DNA from: Euwallacea fornicatus
Lineage: Eukaryota; Arthropoda; Insecta; Coleoptera; Curculionidae
DNA length: 64,000 nt
Assembly (NCBI RefSeq): GCF_040115645.1
Contig: NC_089548.1
Coordinates: forward strand, 3,968,001-4,032,000
Direction of reading: 5' to 3'
Positions 12,745-26,500 of this stretch are shown piece by piece. Both the position numbers and the translations under genes were made by a program. The notes beneath the pieces were generated by a model that did not search any database, was not told the origin of the DNA, and saw only the letters and a program-made list of their open reading frames with translations. The number at the start of each line of letters is the position of its first letter. Within the stretch, counting starts at the first letter, position 1.

Positions 12745-15700
12745 ATCGGTCAAGTCCGATGATCTACTGCGCAGGTAAAGTTAGAGTACGGGACACAGCT
12801 CAGTTATTGGTAGGGACGTAGTTTGCCTGGAACGGACGACAATAAATAAATTTTTTTATCAGAATTTAATAAATTTTCGCGTTTACTGTTATGCTGGCAG
12901 TTTCCTTTTATGATGTCATGTTATAAACTTTGCTGCACTTTGGTTGGTCAAAATGTAGGTCAGTATAATTCTTTAATGCACAATTCAGAGATATTGCTGC
13001 TTTTCCTCCCCATAGCACATGCTATAAACGTGTCCGTAGGCAGTGGTCGAAAATTTTTTTCGCATGTTTCACGAGGCAAATGAATATCAACCAAGATATT
13101 GAAATAAATGGAGGGCAAATTGTTTGTTTACGAGAATCGCCCATGTATGCCGCTAATCCAGCTAGCCAGACCAACAACAACGATCACAGAAAACAATGCT
13201 TCATTTATATTTTAATTTAAAACATTACATTCCAATTAAAAAGGCACCGCAATCAATAGCAACTCTAAACTGGTGAATGCCAGCTTACAAATTAATTCTT
13301 TGGTTTAGAGAATAACCGGTATTGCCTTTTATATATCACTTTAGTTTGTTGTTATGTGATGGAAAATATCTATCTAATAAAACTTTTTAATTTCGCAACT
13401 TGAATTCTAAAAGTTCGCAATTGCAGAGCAAATTTGGTCGCTGATTTGAGTCGTGCCAGCTAATTCACGGAATAGCATGTTTAATCTCACTTCAATTTTA
13501 TTCTTTCTAGAAGCTCCTATAGCTACTGTGGAAGAGGCGCAAAGTCAACATATTTTGATTACACCAGTTTGAGCTCATGTGACGTGTAGCATGAAACTCA
13601 GCACCGTCTGGTCAGTCATATAATTTTTTATTTCCGATTTAACGTAAAATTTAATTTAAATACTCTCGTTAGGAGGGTGCGGGAAAGTGACTTTGGCGCG
13701 TTCATTTGCGACATGAAAGTAATACTTCACCGTAAAAATCACAAGAAAGGGCCGTTTTTTAATGTCAAACATTTTGTTTTGTTTGCACTAGTGGGTGTTG
13801 AATTCACAGAAGACAACAAAGTTAACGTGTACGCGGCAAAACGAAAAACGTGACTTTCAATACCTGCGAGAGCATTTTAATGCACTCGAGCGATGACAGA
13901 ACTCCGCTTTGCGTCGTTCGGTTACCTGCAATTATCGTGCGGTAAGGTATCACTTTCCGCACTTGTAAGGCAATTAACTATATTTGCCTATTGATAGACA
14001 CCTACTATTGCCGTCAACGTCAATTAATCTCAAAGGCAATTAGAGTATGAAACACGACAAGGCCCCATCCCTAGCAGAAATCGACCACTAGTAGACATAA
14101 TAGCATTTCAGGACTGTCCCCCAGCGGTCAGAATGGTCCATAAATTAATTTGGGAACAATAATGGTCTCGATACCGATTTGATTTCACTTAATTAAGCCG
14201 ATTAAGCTTCCAGGTACTGATTTTTATAGCTTGCGAAGTTGAGTGCAAGCTCTTATGCCACTATGACGTTAAATAAAATAAAAATTTAACGGTAATCTCT
14301 TCTCTAATCTAGTCTTGCATCATGAAGAATGATGGTTCCTCATTTTGATAAATCAAAATAAACCAAAAAGATAAGTCGAATTTTCTTGGCAACAACGTTA
14401 AAAAACAAATTTAATTATTCACTCGGAGGAACTTGAAATGAAATTGCTTCATAATTTGAACTGACACGCGACAAGAGGTTTCTAATATATTACTTTGAAT
14501 TTTTCACTTTCAATAATGCGCCTAGCACGACACTGGATTTAAGCGAATCAAAATACAAATTAGTATGGCAACTACTGAGATCACAAACTAGTATTTGTCA
14601 TTTAAACAGTGGTGGCACACGCCATAATTAAGGCACGAAGAGTCCAAAGCTTCGGTGTATATTAATATTTAAATTTTACGTTTCGAACATCTGCTTGGAA
14701 TGCGAGTGGTTTGCCAATAATCAAATTAAAATACTTTCCAGGGATTAAATGGAGTTACAATTTAATATTATACCATTTAAACGATGGTCCACTTCAAAGC
14801 ACGTGCGTATCTGTAATGCAAAAATTACAAGTAAAAATACTGAAAATCAATCAAAGTACACATGATCTTTTTACAATTCCTTCGCAATATTGACCTCAAA
14901 ACTGTGGGACCGACAAGTTTTTAGACATTCGAAATACTGATTTTGTGGAACGAATCCTTCACGACGTCAGCAGGCGGAACATATGTTTTCCTACCCACGA
15001 GAAGATCAAAAAAAAATTTATCGTCGAATTTCCGTTGCAATGATTCGGGTTCGGATCCCAGTCGGATGTAATTTTTATTTTTTTCTCCATAGTTCATGGT
15101 CGTGAAGAACGTCGCACACGTGGCTCGCAAAAAAGTTTTTTTGGACACTGACATGATAGCCGCCCACGCGTGCGCCTGGTGTGCAACATTTCACGCTCAT
15201 ACGTAAACAGTTAATTCATTTCTTTGTTACGTAATGAACTACTACCTGACACGTGCACATTCGATCGCTGGCCACTCCCCGTCGCGTCATTTGGTCAACT
15301 GAACGGGGTATAGGGTAAAGAGTCACTTTTCGCATTTGTCAAGGAAATAACTACATATTACGAGACAAATCAAAACGGATTTCATTATAGAATATCGAAA
15401 ATTCGAGCGCGTGTGACGCAAATTTAATATTATTTCTATTAACGCCTATTTTTAAATATGCACAAAGGTCAATACAGGGCATTTTTTATTTCGTCTGGCT
15501 ATCTGTATTTGCAGGCGCAGACGTGGGCATTGATTTTGAATAAAGGCAATAATAGTTATTTTCTATACAAGAGAGCCATGGGCAAGTTTTGATATCGCGG
15601 AATTTTTTAGCTAATGAGGGAAAATAATTATTTAGAAATAGTTTTGTGTATAACAGTTATTTAGTCGTGAGGTTGCTGTTTCATTTGTTTTAGTTTAACA

Positions 15701-15745
15701 TAATTGTTTGGTACCTTCCAACTGGAAATAAATGCTTTCACTTAC

Positions 15746-15789
15746 CTCTTTTTGGCTACCTTGTCCACGCCCCTATCGATGCCGCGGCA
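15746..15789 (-). CDS. Weak candidate minus-strand exon (44 nt)
   Basis: Seen on the minus strand: a T-rich tract ending CTAAAAG before 15789, and a donor GAG|GTAAGTG after 15746 that matches consensus perfectly. The 44 bases are G/C-rich against their surroundings and read CRGIDRGVDKVAKKR in one frame. The acceptor is mediocre, and no partner exon was found on this strand, so the call rests on the donor and composition alone. Confidence 0.22.
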
Positions 15790-16227
15790 CTTTTAGAAGT
15801 TGTAAAAAAACACCGGCTCGCCTACCCCATGACGTTGGAAAGGCAACCACCCAGCAAATTCTTCTGCATTGTCGGGAAATAAACCTTCCAAATTTCACGT
15901 GCGTCACTGTTTCAAGTCGGCCAAAAACGGATTAGGGTCTAAGTTCCTTATGATTTACAATTCAAATCCTGATAAACGGAAATTCTTGTGATAGAGCAAT
16001 TAATATTTATTGCTGACTTAATGAACGCTGCCGTCTCTCTGTTTGTAATAAATTTGTTATTACGTGAATATTATCCGACCGCCCTCTGGGTTAATAAATT
16101 TGATTAACTACGGCGTAACTACCCGAAAAAACATTCGCTTTTGCATGATTTTACTTTGATGAATAGCTGTTCGTGGCCCACTCATTAGATAATCTGACGT
16201 GAAAAAAAAATAGGCGTAATTTGCTTT

Positions 16228-16291
16228 GGGAGAGGGGAGGGGGCTGGGGGAGGAGAGGAGGAGAGGGAGGGGGGGAGAGAGAGAGAGGAAG
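16228..16291 (+). repeat. Purine tract with G-quadruplex potential
   Basis: Seen: 64 bases almost wholly G and A, with GGG, GGGG, GGGGG and GGGGG runs spaced by one to three bases at 16228-16250, then GA repeats. The rule for intramolecular G-quadruplexes is met on the plus strand. Confidence 0.7.
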
Positions 16292-18487
16292 TAAACAGTC
16301 TCCATTTAAGCCGGTCGCCATCAAAAACTTTTCTAATAAAATTACAACTTATCCGGCACAATTTGTCGTAATTGGTGTCGCCTGGCAAGACGAAAACCCA
16401 GAAATTAAAGTTTTAAGTGAAGCCGCGCTTAGTTCCGTGCAGTTCGGCGAAGGAACAACAATGTCGCAGGAATTTCCTGGTGAAAAACTTTTACCACTAC
16501 ACGCAATATTATGATTCGTCACGGATGAAGTTGAGGAGAAAACCTCTAGTTTTCTATTGAACTTTTTGGAATTGAAGAACCGGCTTTATTCACTCACCGT
16601 CCCACACTTTGGACGTAACGTACAACTTGCAGATCCGAATTTAATGCTCAGAGGCACTAAATATTGCAAGGTTATTGCACAATTTCGCGCTGAAGTCTTT
16701 TAGATGTGTGTGCACAGAGGATGCACTTGAAATGGCGTCCAAGTTCTTTACTAAGGTCTTCTAAATCTTCCTGCAACTTTCGCAAACATAAGTTGAGAAA
16801 ATTGGTTCAACCACTTTATTGTGGATGTGCACAGTCGAAAACGACTCAGTTTTATTCATAAAAATCTAAAAAGGCCATCAAATTGTACTTTATTCGTTCG
16901 ATGTGGTCTCTGATACAAGCAACGGTTTGTGGATAATTTTGTGTGTACCAAATATGAATACCGTCGATACTAATAGTTCTAACTCATCTAAGCAATTTCA
17001 GTTCGGCGCCGCCGCAAATAGGGGATTTATAGTAAATTACATAGTCACAAAGTCAGGTTTTTGTCGTAAAACATCCTTACGTCTTATAACTTAAAGTCTC
17101 TTTTATAAAATACGTAATATCAGCATTAGCAAGATGCGATGCAAGTTGATTTTCACAACAAACAGGAGAATTAAATTAAAATTTACGCTGCAAAAGTGAC
17201 TTTATACTAGTCAAGTTGTATTAACGTATTTTCGTACAATTCACAGCTGAAAGTCAGTAGTAATCTGATGCGAGAAATTCATTAGAGTGTTTTAGCATAT
17301 AGTGCCCTTTCAACCGCTGATCTTCTCTTCCCCAAACTCCAGAAACGTTTTTATATATTTTTGGTATTCGGGCCCATTTAGAAAAATCCACGTCTCCTCG
17401 TCCCATATAATGACGTTTCGGCGTACTCACCAATTATCCGATTACGACTCGCCCGGATAAACTTGAGAGCTTATTTACTCATCAATAGTGCAAGAAGGCG
17501 CCAACTTCACATGTGAGAATATTAATCAACAGAAACAATAGCAAAATTGAGGCAATAAACGTTGGCCTTGTCAGCGCCCTAGAATAAACCAAGACAAATT
17601 GCCCGTTAAATTTCCCCATTCCTGGCCATAATCATCATCCAATTCGGTAAATAAAATATGATCATATTAAACAGATGACAGAAAACAGATTACCTTTAAT
17701 TTCCGACCGTGATGACGGTTCGGATTTCGGGCTCCGCAACGTGCGTTCCGTCTATTTTCAAGTTTGAGGAAATTGTTCCCTTTTGCTAGACAATGAAAAT
17801 TTTCCGACGGAAATTGCTGGGTCAAAATTTATTCATGTCGAGGGCTAATTTTTATATCCAGAATTTGTCAGAGCAAGTTTCACCCGCAGAAAAAGTTAAA
17901 TGGGGTAAATACTGGAAAGGCATTTATTAATGAACCCAAGATTGGTTGACAGAGTTGTTATATGAGTCGATAGTATTCTCACTTTAGTGGGATCGTAGTT
18001 GTGGTGAGTTATGAAATAAACATAACGTCAAGAGCTTTAATTTTTTTTTTTTTGAAAATTTCCAATTATGCCAATCGCATGTACGCTCTCTCTTTAGACG
18101 GCGCTAAGCGGGTCGATATGTGTCTTTCAGTCCCGGGATATGAAGTTACTATAATATGAATATTTGCGATTTTCAAAGTTCCCCGAAGTGAAGGTTCTTC
18201 AAATTGGATTTTTAAGGTTGAGGTCAACACATAATCTGCAATGAGATCTCCCAGGAGAATATCAATGACCTCGCCGGATCCGTGCCTAAACGCGTTCAGG
18301 AGTGTATAAGACATCGCAGAGAACCGACAAATAATAAATTTTTTTTTGGTTTTTAACAATTATATTTGTTCAATTTTTAGCGAAGTATTTGTTTTAGCGT
18401 AAGGAGTGAGCATACAAAAATTATTTAAATAACACCATTTTTACGGGGTGTTCTCGTTCCCATGTCACGCAGTATATAATCCATATA

Positions 18488-18891
18488 CAGTGTTGGACAA
18501 AAAGGTTGGAATTTTTTTCCAAATTTGAAATATTTTTTCAATTTTTTATAAGCGAACTCTAGATTACTCCATTACAATTAGTATGCAGTTGGTAATATAT
18601 TCCGAATATAATTGGCTTTGAAATGCGTAATTGCACACAAATTGGACTTCCTTCAAGAAATATTTGCTCAAAAAATGATAACAAAAAGATAAGGTTCCAA
18701 CCATTTTGTCCAGGCTTAAAACAAGATTTATCTGTGTATTTATTTGTTTACGCATTTCAGAGCTGATTGTATTCGCAATATACTACCAATTGCATACTGA
18801 TTTTAACGTGGTAATTTGGAATTTACCTATTAAATACCAACAAAACATTTAAAGTTTGCAAAACGTTCCCACCTTTTTTTGGTCAATACTG
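18488..18891. mobile_element. Non-autonomous terminal-inverted-repeat element (Tc1-like ends)
   Basis: Seen: left end CAGTGTTGGACAAAA at 18488 and right end, read on the minus strand from 18891, CAGTATTGACCAAAA. The inverted similarity extends about 150 bases inward; for example, TTAGTATGCAGTTGGTAATATATTC-type sequence near 18578-18605 is mirrored near 18780-18800. No transposase is present. A TA precedes the left end; the right flank is TG, so the target duplication is not intact. The centre also holds a minus-strand copy of the end motif (CCATTTTGTCCAGGC near 18700). CAGT-type ends with TA suggest Tc1/mariner mobilisation (inference). Confidence 0.75.
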
Positions 18892-20878
18892 TGTGTGTAT
18901 ATGAGCAGTGAACTTTACCTCAAAAGATCCAAGATTTTTGTGAAAAATTTTAACACAGATGAGAGATACTCAAGTTTAGCAACTTCTCCGACTTGAGCCT
19001 GCTTTCAGGCGACATTAGATCTGGTTTTTGGGAGTTTGCGGATATACCAGAAAACGTAAAACTACGTCGATGTTTCTTGCATTTAAGTGTATTTATTAGG
19101 GAAATGAAGTAATTCCTCGCAAAAAAGGAATCCCTAGACTAACTAGGTAAGTTCGTTATTTAAATAACTCCTTTTCAAATACAAACATAATATTCAAGCT
19201 TAATATAATCTAGGAAGTACGTATGTGTTTCAACTCCCGTTCCACAGCAAATACGGCAGGGAGAGACTAACGGTATAATTAACAAAATTATCCTCCCCGA
19301 AGAATGGCCGCACATAACTAAGAGCTTATCCGAACACAGGGTCCACAACAGTATTATCCCATTGTTTCTACAACGTCGACGTGTCTACATGCAGGAAGAC
19401 GGACAAACCGGAACTTTGCATTAAATCAGGAACGACGTGACGTGCAAGATGCCCGGTTTTAGTACCGCATTATTCAATGCCCCCCCGCTTATTATACGAG
19501 CGAGATCATTGTCCAGAGTCTGTACTCAAAGTATAATCCATAATCTATTTGCGTTAAATTTTTGAGCGAGTCGTTACTTGCAAGCCCCGTTCACACTGAA
19601 TCGTCGACGTGATGCCCCGTTCGGAGAATTCAATTACGACAGTTTCAGTAAAGTTTACAAAGCAAATGCGGTCACGTGCCCACGCCACTTGTCAAACGTC
19701 GGACGCCTTCGTTTTGGGTGGCAGCAGTAACGAAGTAATCAAGATGTGGGATAAGGCGAACTGCATTATGCAGGAGATGGGGACGTACGTCTTGCCTTGG
19801 ATATTACTTGGGCAAGAGGAAATTGTTTTGGGTTATGACCGAAGTTATGAACCACTGTCTGATAAGCAAAAGGGGAATGTGTCAAAACTGCGGATTTCGG
19901 ATCTGGTTCTCACAGAATACAGGATTTTCAGGAAATGTTCTATGCATCGAATAAAATCAGAAAAATGCGCTCCGTAAGCGATTTTCTCAATGAAAATTGA
20001 TGGAAAGAATTCGAAGATGATGTGAGAAGCCAGTTAAGTTCAAGGAACGTGCCGCGATTTCGCAAGTGAGAGAGCACACGTGGCTAAAAAACTTAATTTC
20101 TAACCTTTCAACTACGACATATTTATTTATAATTTCCCTGGAACACACCTGAATAAGGTATCTCCAGATGTGCTGTAAACGCCGAAATAATGTTGATTAT
20201 CACTCAAGATTTTTTATTTTATTAAATCTCTCATTCATATTATCACGTTTGAAACATATTCAAAAATGTTCAATCGTTCTTAAAAGTTTTTATTAATTAA
20301 TTAATTAATGCTTGTTGTGTTAAGATGCTCATTACGAAAATGTCCGATAAAGAGACAGGTCGAAAATGGCGGGAAAGGCAAATTTAACCCACAATATTAA
20401 GAACTCTGGAATGTCGAGGGGTGAAAACTTGATGTGTGCAAAGATGCTGAAAGGTGACCGAGGTACAAACTTTTCGCCCTTGCTTGATATTAACTATTCC
20501 GTTCTTGTTGGAGGTAATGCTTCTTATCTTAAATCTTAAATTTCACTATTTCAAGGAAAATCCTAATTTTTATGTTTCAACTTTATTCAGTTTACATTTT
20601 GCTCATGTATTTCTAGGAATCTCCTCGCAAAACCCAGAGTGATTACTAGCATTAGCTCTTATTCTAAGTGATTTATGAGGAAACTCATTGCGATTTAAAC
20701 CATTTTTCAAAGTTTTCCCTGTTCATCTACTGTCGTGGTAATCTCCAGACGTACACCTCGATTTAAAGATTAAGTTAACACCTTCTATGAAGTCGTCGAT
20801 TCCATCCCACGGGAAGAATAACATTTCGACAATTTGCGAAAATGGAATAAGTAAAAAAAAAAAAAAAAATTTTTTATT

Positions 20879-21212
20879 TTAAAAATAATAACTCCAATTT
20901 TCACTGCTTTTGTCGAGAGATATAGATATGGAAAATCTCCATCGGTTATTAGAAAAGATCCATTGCTGAAGGTCCAACCAGAAAATCGGTCTATGTGCAC
21001 TGGTATTCTTTTCAAACTTTTGTTCTTTCGCATTGAAGTCCGGTAATTCAGTCAAGTACGTTCTATTACTATCTACTCCATCTCCACTTAGATCCATTAA
21101 TCTTGCGCCGCCTTGTTATAGAATGTATTGAATAGCTAAAATATCCACTCAAGTTGTCATTTAATCGGTTGTACAACTCTGCCATCGTCATGTACTCCAC
21201 TCTGGAATCCAT
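20879..21212 (-). pseudogene. Weak minus-strand coding-like relic, two overlapping frames
   Basis: Seen on the minus strand: ATG 21212 opens MDSRVEYMTMAELYNRLNDN and continues to a stop at about 21069. An overlapping frame from 21097 (MDLSGDGVDSNRTYLTELPD) runs on to 20879. Together they could be one protein broken by a frameshift, possibly the start of a gag-like gene given the long leader upstream. No family motif is visible, so chance is a real alternative. Confidence 0.2.
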
Positions 21213-23279
21213 GCTGAAGATTGTAGGTATTATCCAGGATTTTATTCTTCGCGAAATCTCTGTTTTTGTCTTAGAATTCTTCGCGGGATTGGGCTTGTTT
21301 TTAAAATTGATTATGCGTCTTTCAGTTCTGTATTTTGTAGGCTCTGTGCAATCGTGGTTATCCTCTTTTAAGCGAGTGAAACTCGCTCATTCACACTGCA
21401 GCAGTCCACCTGATCCACTTCGTTTCCGATTCACAAACGGAGTTTCCACATTCACTGTTAACAACTGAACCTGTTAAACGCACTTCCTCGTCGCGGCTTA
21501 TTTGGCTTTTTTATGTGGAAATTATGGTGGATTTGTAAAAAACACATGTAACATTCGATGTTCAACACTTAACGTATTTGACCTGTAAGAGAACCAAAAA
21601 TACAAAGTGTCAAACTAGACAGAGAAATTTACTCGGTAAGGAGCTTCTTAACAAGAATTTATTGTTAATACTTTGCTAATTTTTAGATGGTAAATGATGT
21701 AAAATTGGATGTTTCTGTAGATAACATATGGAAATTTGCAGCCACATAATTCGTTTTTATTGAAATCTGATTTTGAGGCAACATTATCTGCAAAAATCTC
21801 TCACTCAACTTCTTAATTTCTTAAGTGTAAAATGATTTTGGGTGAAAACATATGACACGCTGCCTCTCATAGAACGGATCACGTGATTCTCATGCGGTGA
21901 AAATCAAATTATTTTTTGTTATCACATTAGCTCGTTTCTAATCAACTCTGGTGAGATTATCGCAGGGGTAATCAGAAAGCGACGTTTCATATACGGTCTC
22001 TTAAGAGTAGCTCATGATATAATACATTCAGGTAGTCACTTTCTACTGTTGCCTATTTATATTCTCCTCTATTCTCGACTCGATCTGCAGTGTTCTAACT
22101 AACATGCCGCACCTATGAATATTGATGCTTCATTCTTCAATATCTACCTAGCCTTAGTGGCCAAATAATATTGGAATGAGGATGCTTTGTGAGGATTTGT
22201 GCTAATTTTTCTTTGTTTTGGAAAAAAGAAAGAATTTTATATTATTGGGCGCAGAAAACACGTTGAGGAATGGAGTGGTGAGAATGAGTGCCCTGTGACG
22301 TCAAACCGTGCGACAACAACATCATTGAACAAATGATGATTTCATGATTCAAAACGCTATTAACTTTCGTATTTCGCAATTTCTTTATGTTAAATTTATA
22401 TATGTTCATTGATTTCTTTTTATTAGAAACTAGTTAAATCTATTTGTGGGGAAAATCGTATATACATCACAGCTCTGAAATACTGATGGCCCTCACGTCT
22501 TAGGTCTCGAAGCGCCCATCGCTTCGGGATTTAAACTTGGCTTTCAAGTTACTACTACCAAAATATTTGAAACGCCATGGTATTTCAAGAAAAATCCTAC
22601 AAAGTACATTAAATTTGATGTGCTAAAATTATAGAGGGCCCCGATGTCGAATAATAATTAACTTCATTACAGCCCAATTCATTCGGAATAAAACTGCGTT
22701 CTAAATTCTATATTTTCTTGTAACATAATGCCACATATAAAATATTTAGTTAATTATTAAAAGGGAAATAATAACATGTCGAATACTTTTCAGCCTTAAA
22801 GCGTCTCTTGCCATTGAGTAAAATATTAGAAAATTTCTTCTCGAACATTAGCGTGTATTTCAAGAAAAGAGAGATAAAATCCCATCATGCTCTACTATTA
22901 CAGGGCATGATGTAGGATGCATTATGCCCTCGAAGGAAATCTAATTGTTCACTCACGGGTCTCCAAATTTTGCAAAGTTCGCTAATAGTTTATTCTTCGG
23001 GAGTGAGCTTTCTTAACAATACTCTTTGTCGCGCCTTTTAAATCGAGAACATAATTTATGCATATTTATGTTAAACGTATTTTTAAAGCTCGGAAAACGG
23101 GCGTTTAATTGCTTTAATTAAAATGGTAAATATTAAAGGAGAAAAAGCACCGGGAAAAAGACGTTATGCTTAAAAGGACACTTTTAGGCTTTATGAAATA
23201 TTTACCCTACTCCAGTTGCCCAAAAAAGGGTGACAGTGCTTCATTTAACAAAACATCACCATTGAGCTGAATATTTTAA

Positions 23280-23522
23280 GGCGACGAAGTGGCCTCGACA
23301 ATCTGAGTAATAAGCCAGGTTCGAACCAGAATTTTGTCTTGTTATTTAGGTCATGTTAGTTATACAAATTGAGCACGTTAGGTCCCTCATTAGAGGGAAT
23401 GAAAAAGTCAAAAAAGCCTCCAGAATTAATCATTTTACAACTGGGGAAATTATTGTGTCGATTTTCCTGAGAGATTAATTGGTTTATCTGGACTACTTTC
23501 GGATTTATTCGGTACAGCTACT

Positions 23523-23554
<32 letters not shown>
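23280..23554 (+). mobile_element. Possible tRNA-derived SINE with pure poly(A) tail
   Basis: Seen: 29 uninterrupted A at 23526-23554, and about 200 bases upstream a B-box-like GGTTCGAACC at 23320, preceded by about 30 bases with a poor A-box-like TGGCCTCGACAA. The size (about 275 bp) and layout suit a tRNA-derived SINE. No flanking target duplication was found, so the 5' limit and the call are tentative. Confidence 0.3.
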
Positions 23555-23556
<2 letters not shown>

Positions 23557-26500
23557 GAGTAGTGCGACAAGAGAAATGGTAGAATAAGATGAGTCTGTAG
23601 TTCGCGAATAAAAGTCACTGGCGATTGAATAATCTGTGAGTCAGTGAGAATGAGCGCAGCATTACCTGAATTATTGATTTTGGCCTTCAGCTCCTCTCCT
23701 CTTCAGAACAACATTCTTGTGCACTAAATTTTATATGCGGCATTCCATCTTAACGGCGTGATAGCGAATTTCATGATATTTTCATGAACATATTGTTAGT
23801 GATTTATATAATTTTTTTCGGCTATTATTTCCGTTTGTTATATTTATTTCGTAGGGAGGCGTGGGCAAAACATGTTAATAAATAAATTAATACCTGCTAG
23901 AGTTCGTTGCAACAGTAATAACGCTTTTAGAAATGCTGATATATAATTTCAGTTTTTTAACGCTCTGTTTACCCGATAATAGATGTTGTTTGCGCTTAAT
24001 GTCCTTCGGAGATCTCTTTTATTTTTTTAATTAAAAACAATCCCCCCCGTCGAGGTGTCCGTGACAAGCGGTAGTACTGCTGACCATTGCTGAAGCAATA
24101 CGACGACTGAACTATGAATGTGCTGGCACCACAATTGCCTCGTCCCTTCGAGGATTTTTTTAAACATATTTAACGATGGAAACGTTCCAGTCGACGGAAA
24201 ACTGAAAAGAGAAAGAAGAATGGAAAGCTCCCGACATGACTTTTTGGCGCTATTACTGCATGGATAAAACTGTCTAATCGGGCGAAAATCGGTATTTGCG
24301 CCAAGAAACATTCACTTTTGTATCCTCGCACAATGGATAATAATATTCCAGAAGAGACATTAAAGCCATTTGTTAATCATCATAACTAATCTCGGTTTGT
24401 AGTGACCGATTCACTAACGTATGAAAGCACACAATCGTGTTCATTTGCGTTTAGATACAAAATTCATTTCCAAATCCGTGCAGGAAAACCACGCCTAACC
24501 AATTCTATGCATAATGAATGACAGAGACGCGATTATCTAGCAAATTGCTGTTGTTGTCTAGAGACACATTTATTATTTAAACTCTCGAATTACGTTTAAT
24601 CTTCGGCAGAGCAATTTGTTATTAAGGTCGCCAAAATAAGAAATAATAGATCCGCTATCTGGAGCGGATGTAAGTCCATTTAAGTCTCCTTTTAGCAGGG
24701 ACAAGGATTGTTTCTCTTATTTCTGCAACAATAAGTTGTCGTAACGGGGAGCGATGTCAGTGACTGATAAAAGTTTCAGACCAAAAAGACGATTTGCTCG
24801 GGGCTCGCTGGATTGTCGAACGAAACAATATCGAATTATGGTGTTGATGTTAGATTTGGAATTGCCAGGAGATAATTGGAATTAGGAGTTTCAATTACGG
24901 CACTGATCTTGACTTGGGATAATGTGTTAAGTGGGACAAGATTTGTCCATTTTTAGATCGACGAAGGACCGGAATAGGCGAATTGCCAATAATTGTTCGT
25001 GCCCACCGCAAAACACGAAAATTATAATTCAAATATGGATCAGACCCGTCAGAAGATCCAGTTCTTTTTCCGACCTGTCCTGTTGTTGGAACCTCGTTGT
25101 TTCCACCTTTACGAGTTTTATGGAGCCGTTTGTTATTTTTTAGTCGCAAGTCGGTAATCCGGGTCTGCACTAAATAAAAAATATTCCCTATTTTTATGGC
25201 AATCTCTTTGCAAACGAAGGATATAAAATTGATATCGGGCCAAAGCTTTTGCAAAAACAGGACTATAAAACACGCCTGCTTCAACGGAAGACATATTTCA
25301 GACGAGATTCAGTCTGCGGCAAATAAAAATGCAGTTACTGACTCCCTGAATCGTCATAAGATACTAATATCTTTACTGTAGCACCTGGAAAGGTTTCCTA
25401 TTGAATCTCTCTTCTAAATTCAATCGATGTACCCCCTGGATACGTAAATGTGAGGCTCTATTGTGATCGGAAGATTCATTTTAATCAACAGCTCTCGTTT
25501 TGTGTTTTGCCGAATTTTCGATTGGCGTCGAGTGCGGCAAAGGCCATACAAGGCTTTTCAATTAAAATTTCTGTTTCGTCTCGTCCATCACGTGCTCTCA
25601 TTTGAAAATATCCGTTAAGTGTTGGGATTTTTTGTATTTAGCAAATTATATCATCGTGGCTCGGTGGCTAAACCATTTGACTTCGACAGAATCCAATTTA
25701 AATATTCTATTTTTGATGGTAAAATGTGGAGAACTGAAATCACATTGCCAATAATAGATTAGTACGTGGGCAGGTCCCTTATAATTCCTGCTCGCTAAGA
25801 TAAGTTATGCAATTTCACCTCTCTCGGTGTGGTGTTTACGTAATAAATAACCAATTTTATTATGCTAATTATAATTGCAAGTTTGGCAAATCTGCTGGGT
25901 AAACATCAACCCAGCCCGGTTTCAACGGAATCCATATGTGGCACATGCAATTACCAAGACGACAAAGAGGTGTACGTAATAAATACAATGCACATTCACC
26001 AATCTAAAATCGCCTCTCGAAGTGCGTCCCCTCCTCCATTCCCTCTCCCCAATTTTGAGGTTGACCTGTTGCCAATTCCCCAGATGTTGGCCACCACCGC
26101 TCACCAACTTAAAAGTCCAAATTACGATGGGAATGTGTGCAGCGAAAACCAAATTGGGAGGCTCCGACTTGGCGCTCATAAAAGTAAAGTTCCGTGGTCT
26201 TCCTTCACGGTTGCAAAGCTGAAAAATTGAAAATTCCGCGCAGAAAATTAAATTCGAGTGATTGAGTTGCGGGTGGAAAAGTAAAAAAAAATGAAATTGT
26301 AATTCTGAACTCCTGCAGCTCAAAAATCAAACTTTTGCACATGGAACTTATAGGAGGAAATGCGAACGTCATCTAGCGCCCAATGAAGTTGTGGTATTAA
26401 AAAGCTTCACTACGTAGATGATTAAAAACTCAAAAGATACCATTCACTGGTGTGTATTTGCAGAATTTCGCAGTGCCCACGGCGTCATCATATCTTACTC

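Larger units (their letters stand above)
10291..18487. other. Intron sequence, little structure
   Basis: Holds the weak minus-strand exon candidate at 15746, the purine tract at 16228, a small hairpin at 12717 and an AATT repeat near 11003. Otherwise nothing recognisable. Confidence 0.5.

Noticed and set aside
15046..15070. B-box-like GGGTTCGGATCCCAG
   Set aside because: No A box upstream and no tRNA fold; probably coincidental.
15517..15592. Strong acceptor GTATTTGCAG followed by an open phase 0 run to TGA
   Set aside because: No donor, only about 24 codons, and A/T-rich low-information residues; chance is sufficient.
19609..19977. 122-codon plus-strand open run
   Set aside because: No recognisable domain, no splice signals and no flanking repeat; not supported as a gene.
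25651..25700. tRNA-like A box TGGCTCGGTGGCTAAACCA
   Set aside because: No matching B box at the right distance and no cloverleaf pairing; not called as a tRNA or SINE.
25862..26323. Overlapping open runs of 122 and 133 codons on opposite strands
   Set aside because: No known motifs and no good splice pairs; the two frames mirror each other's lack of stops.
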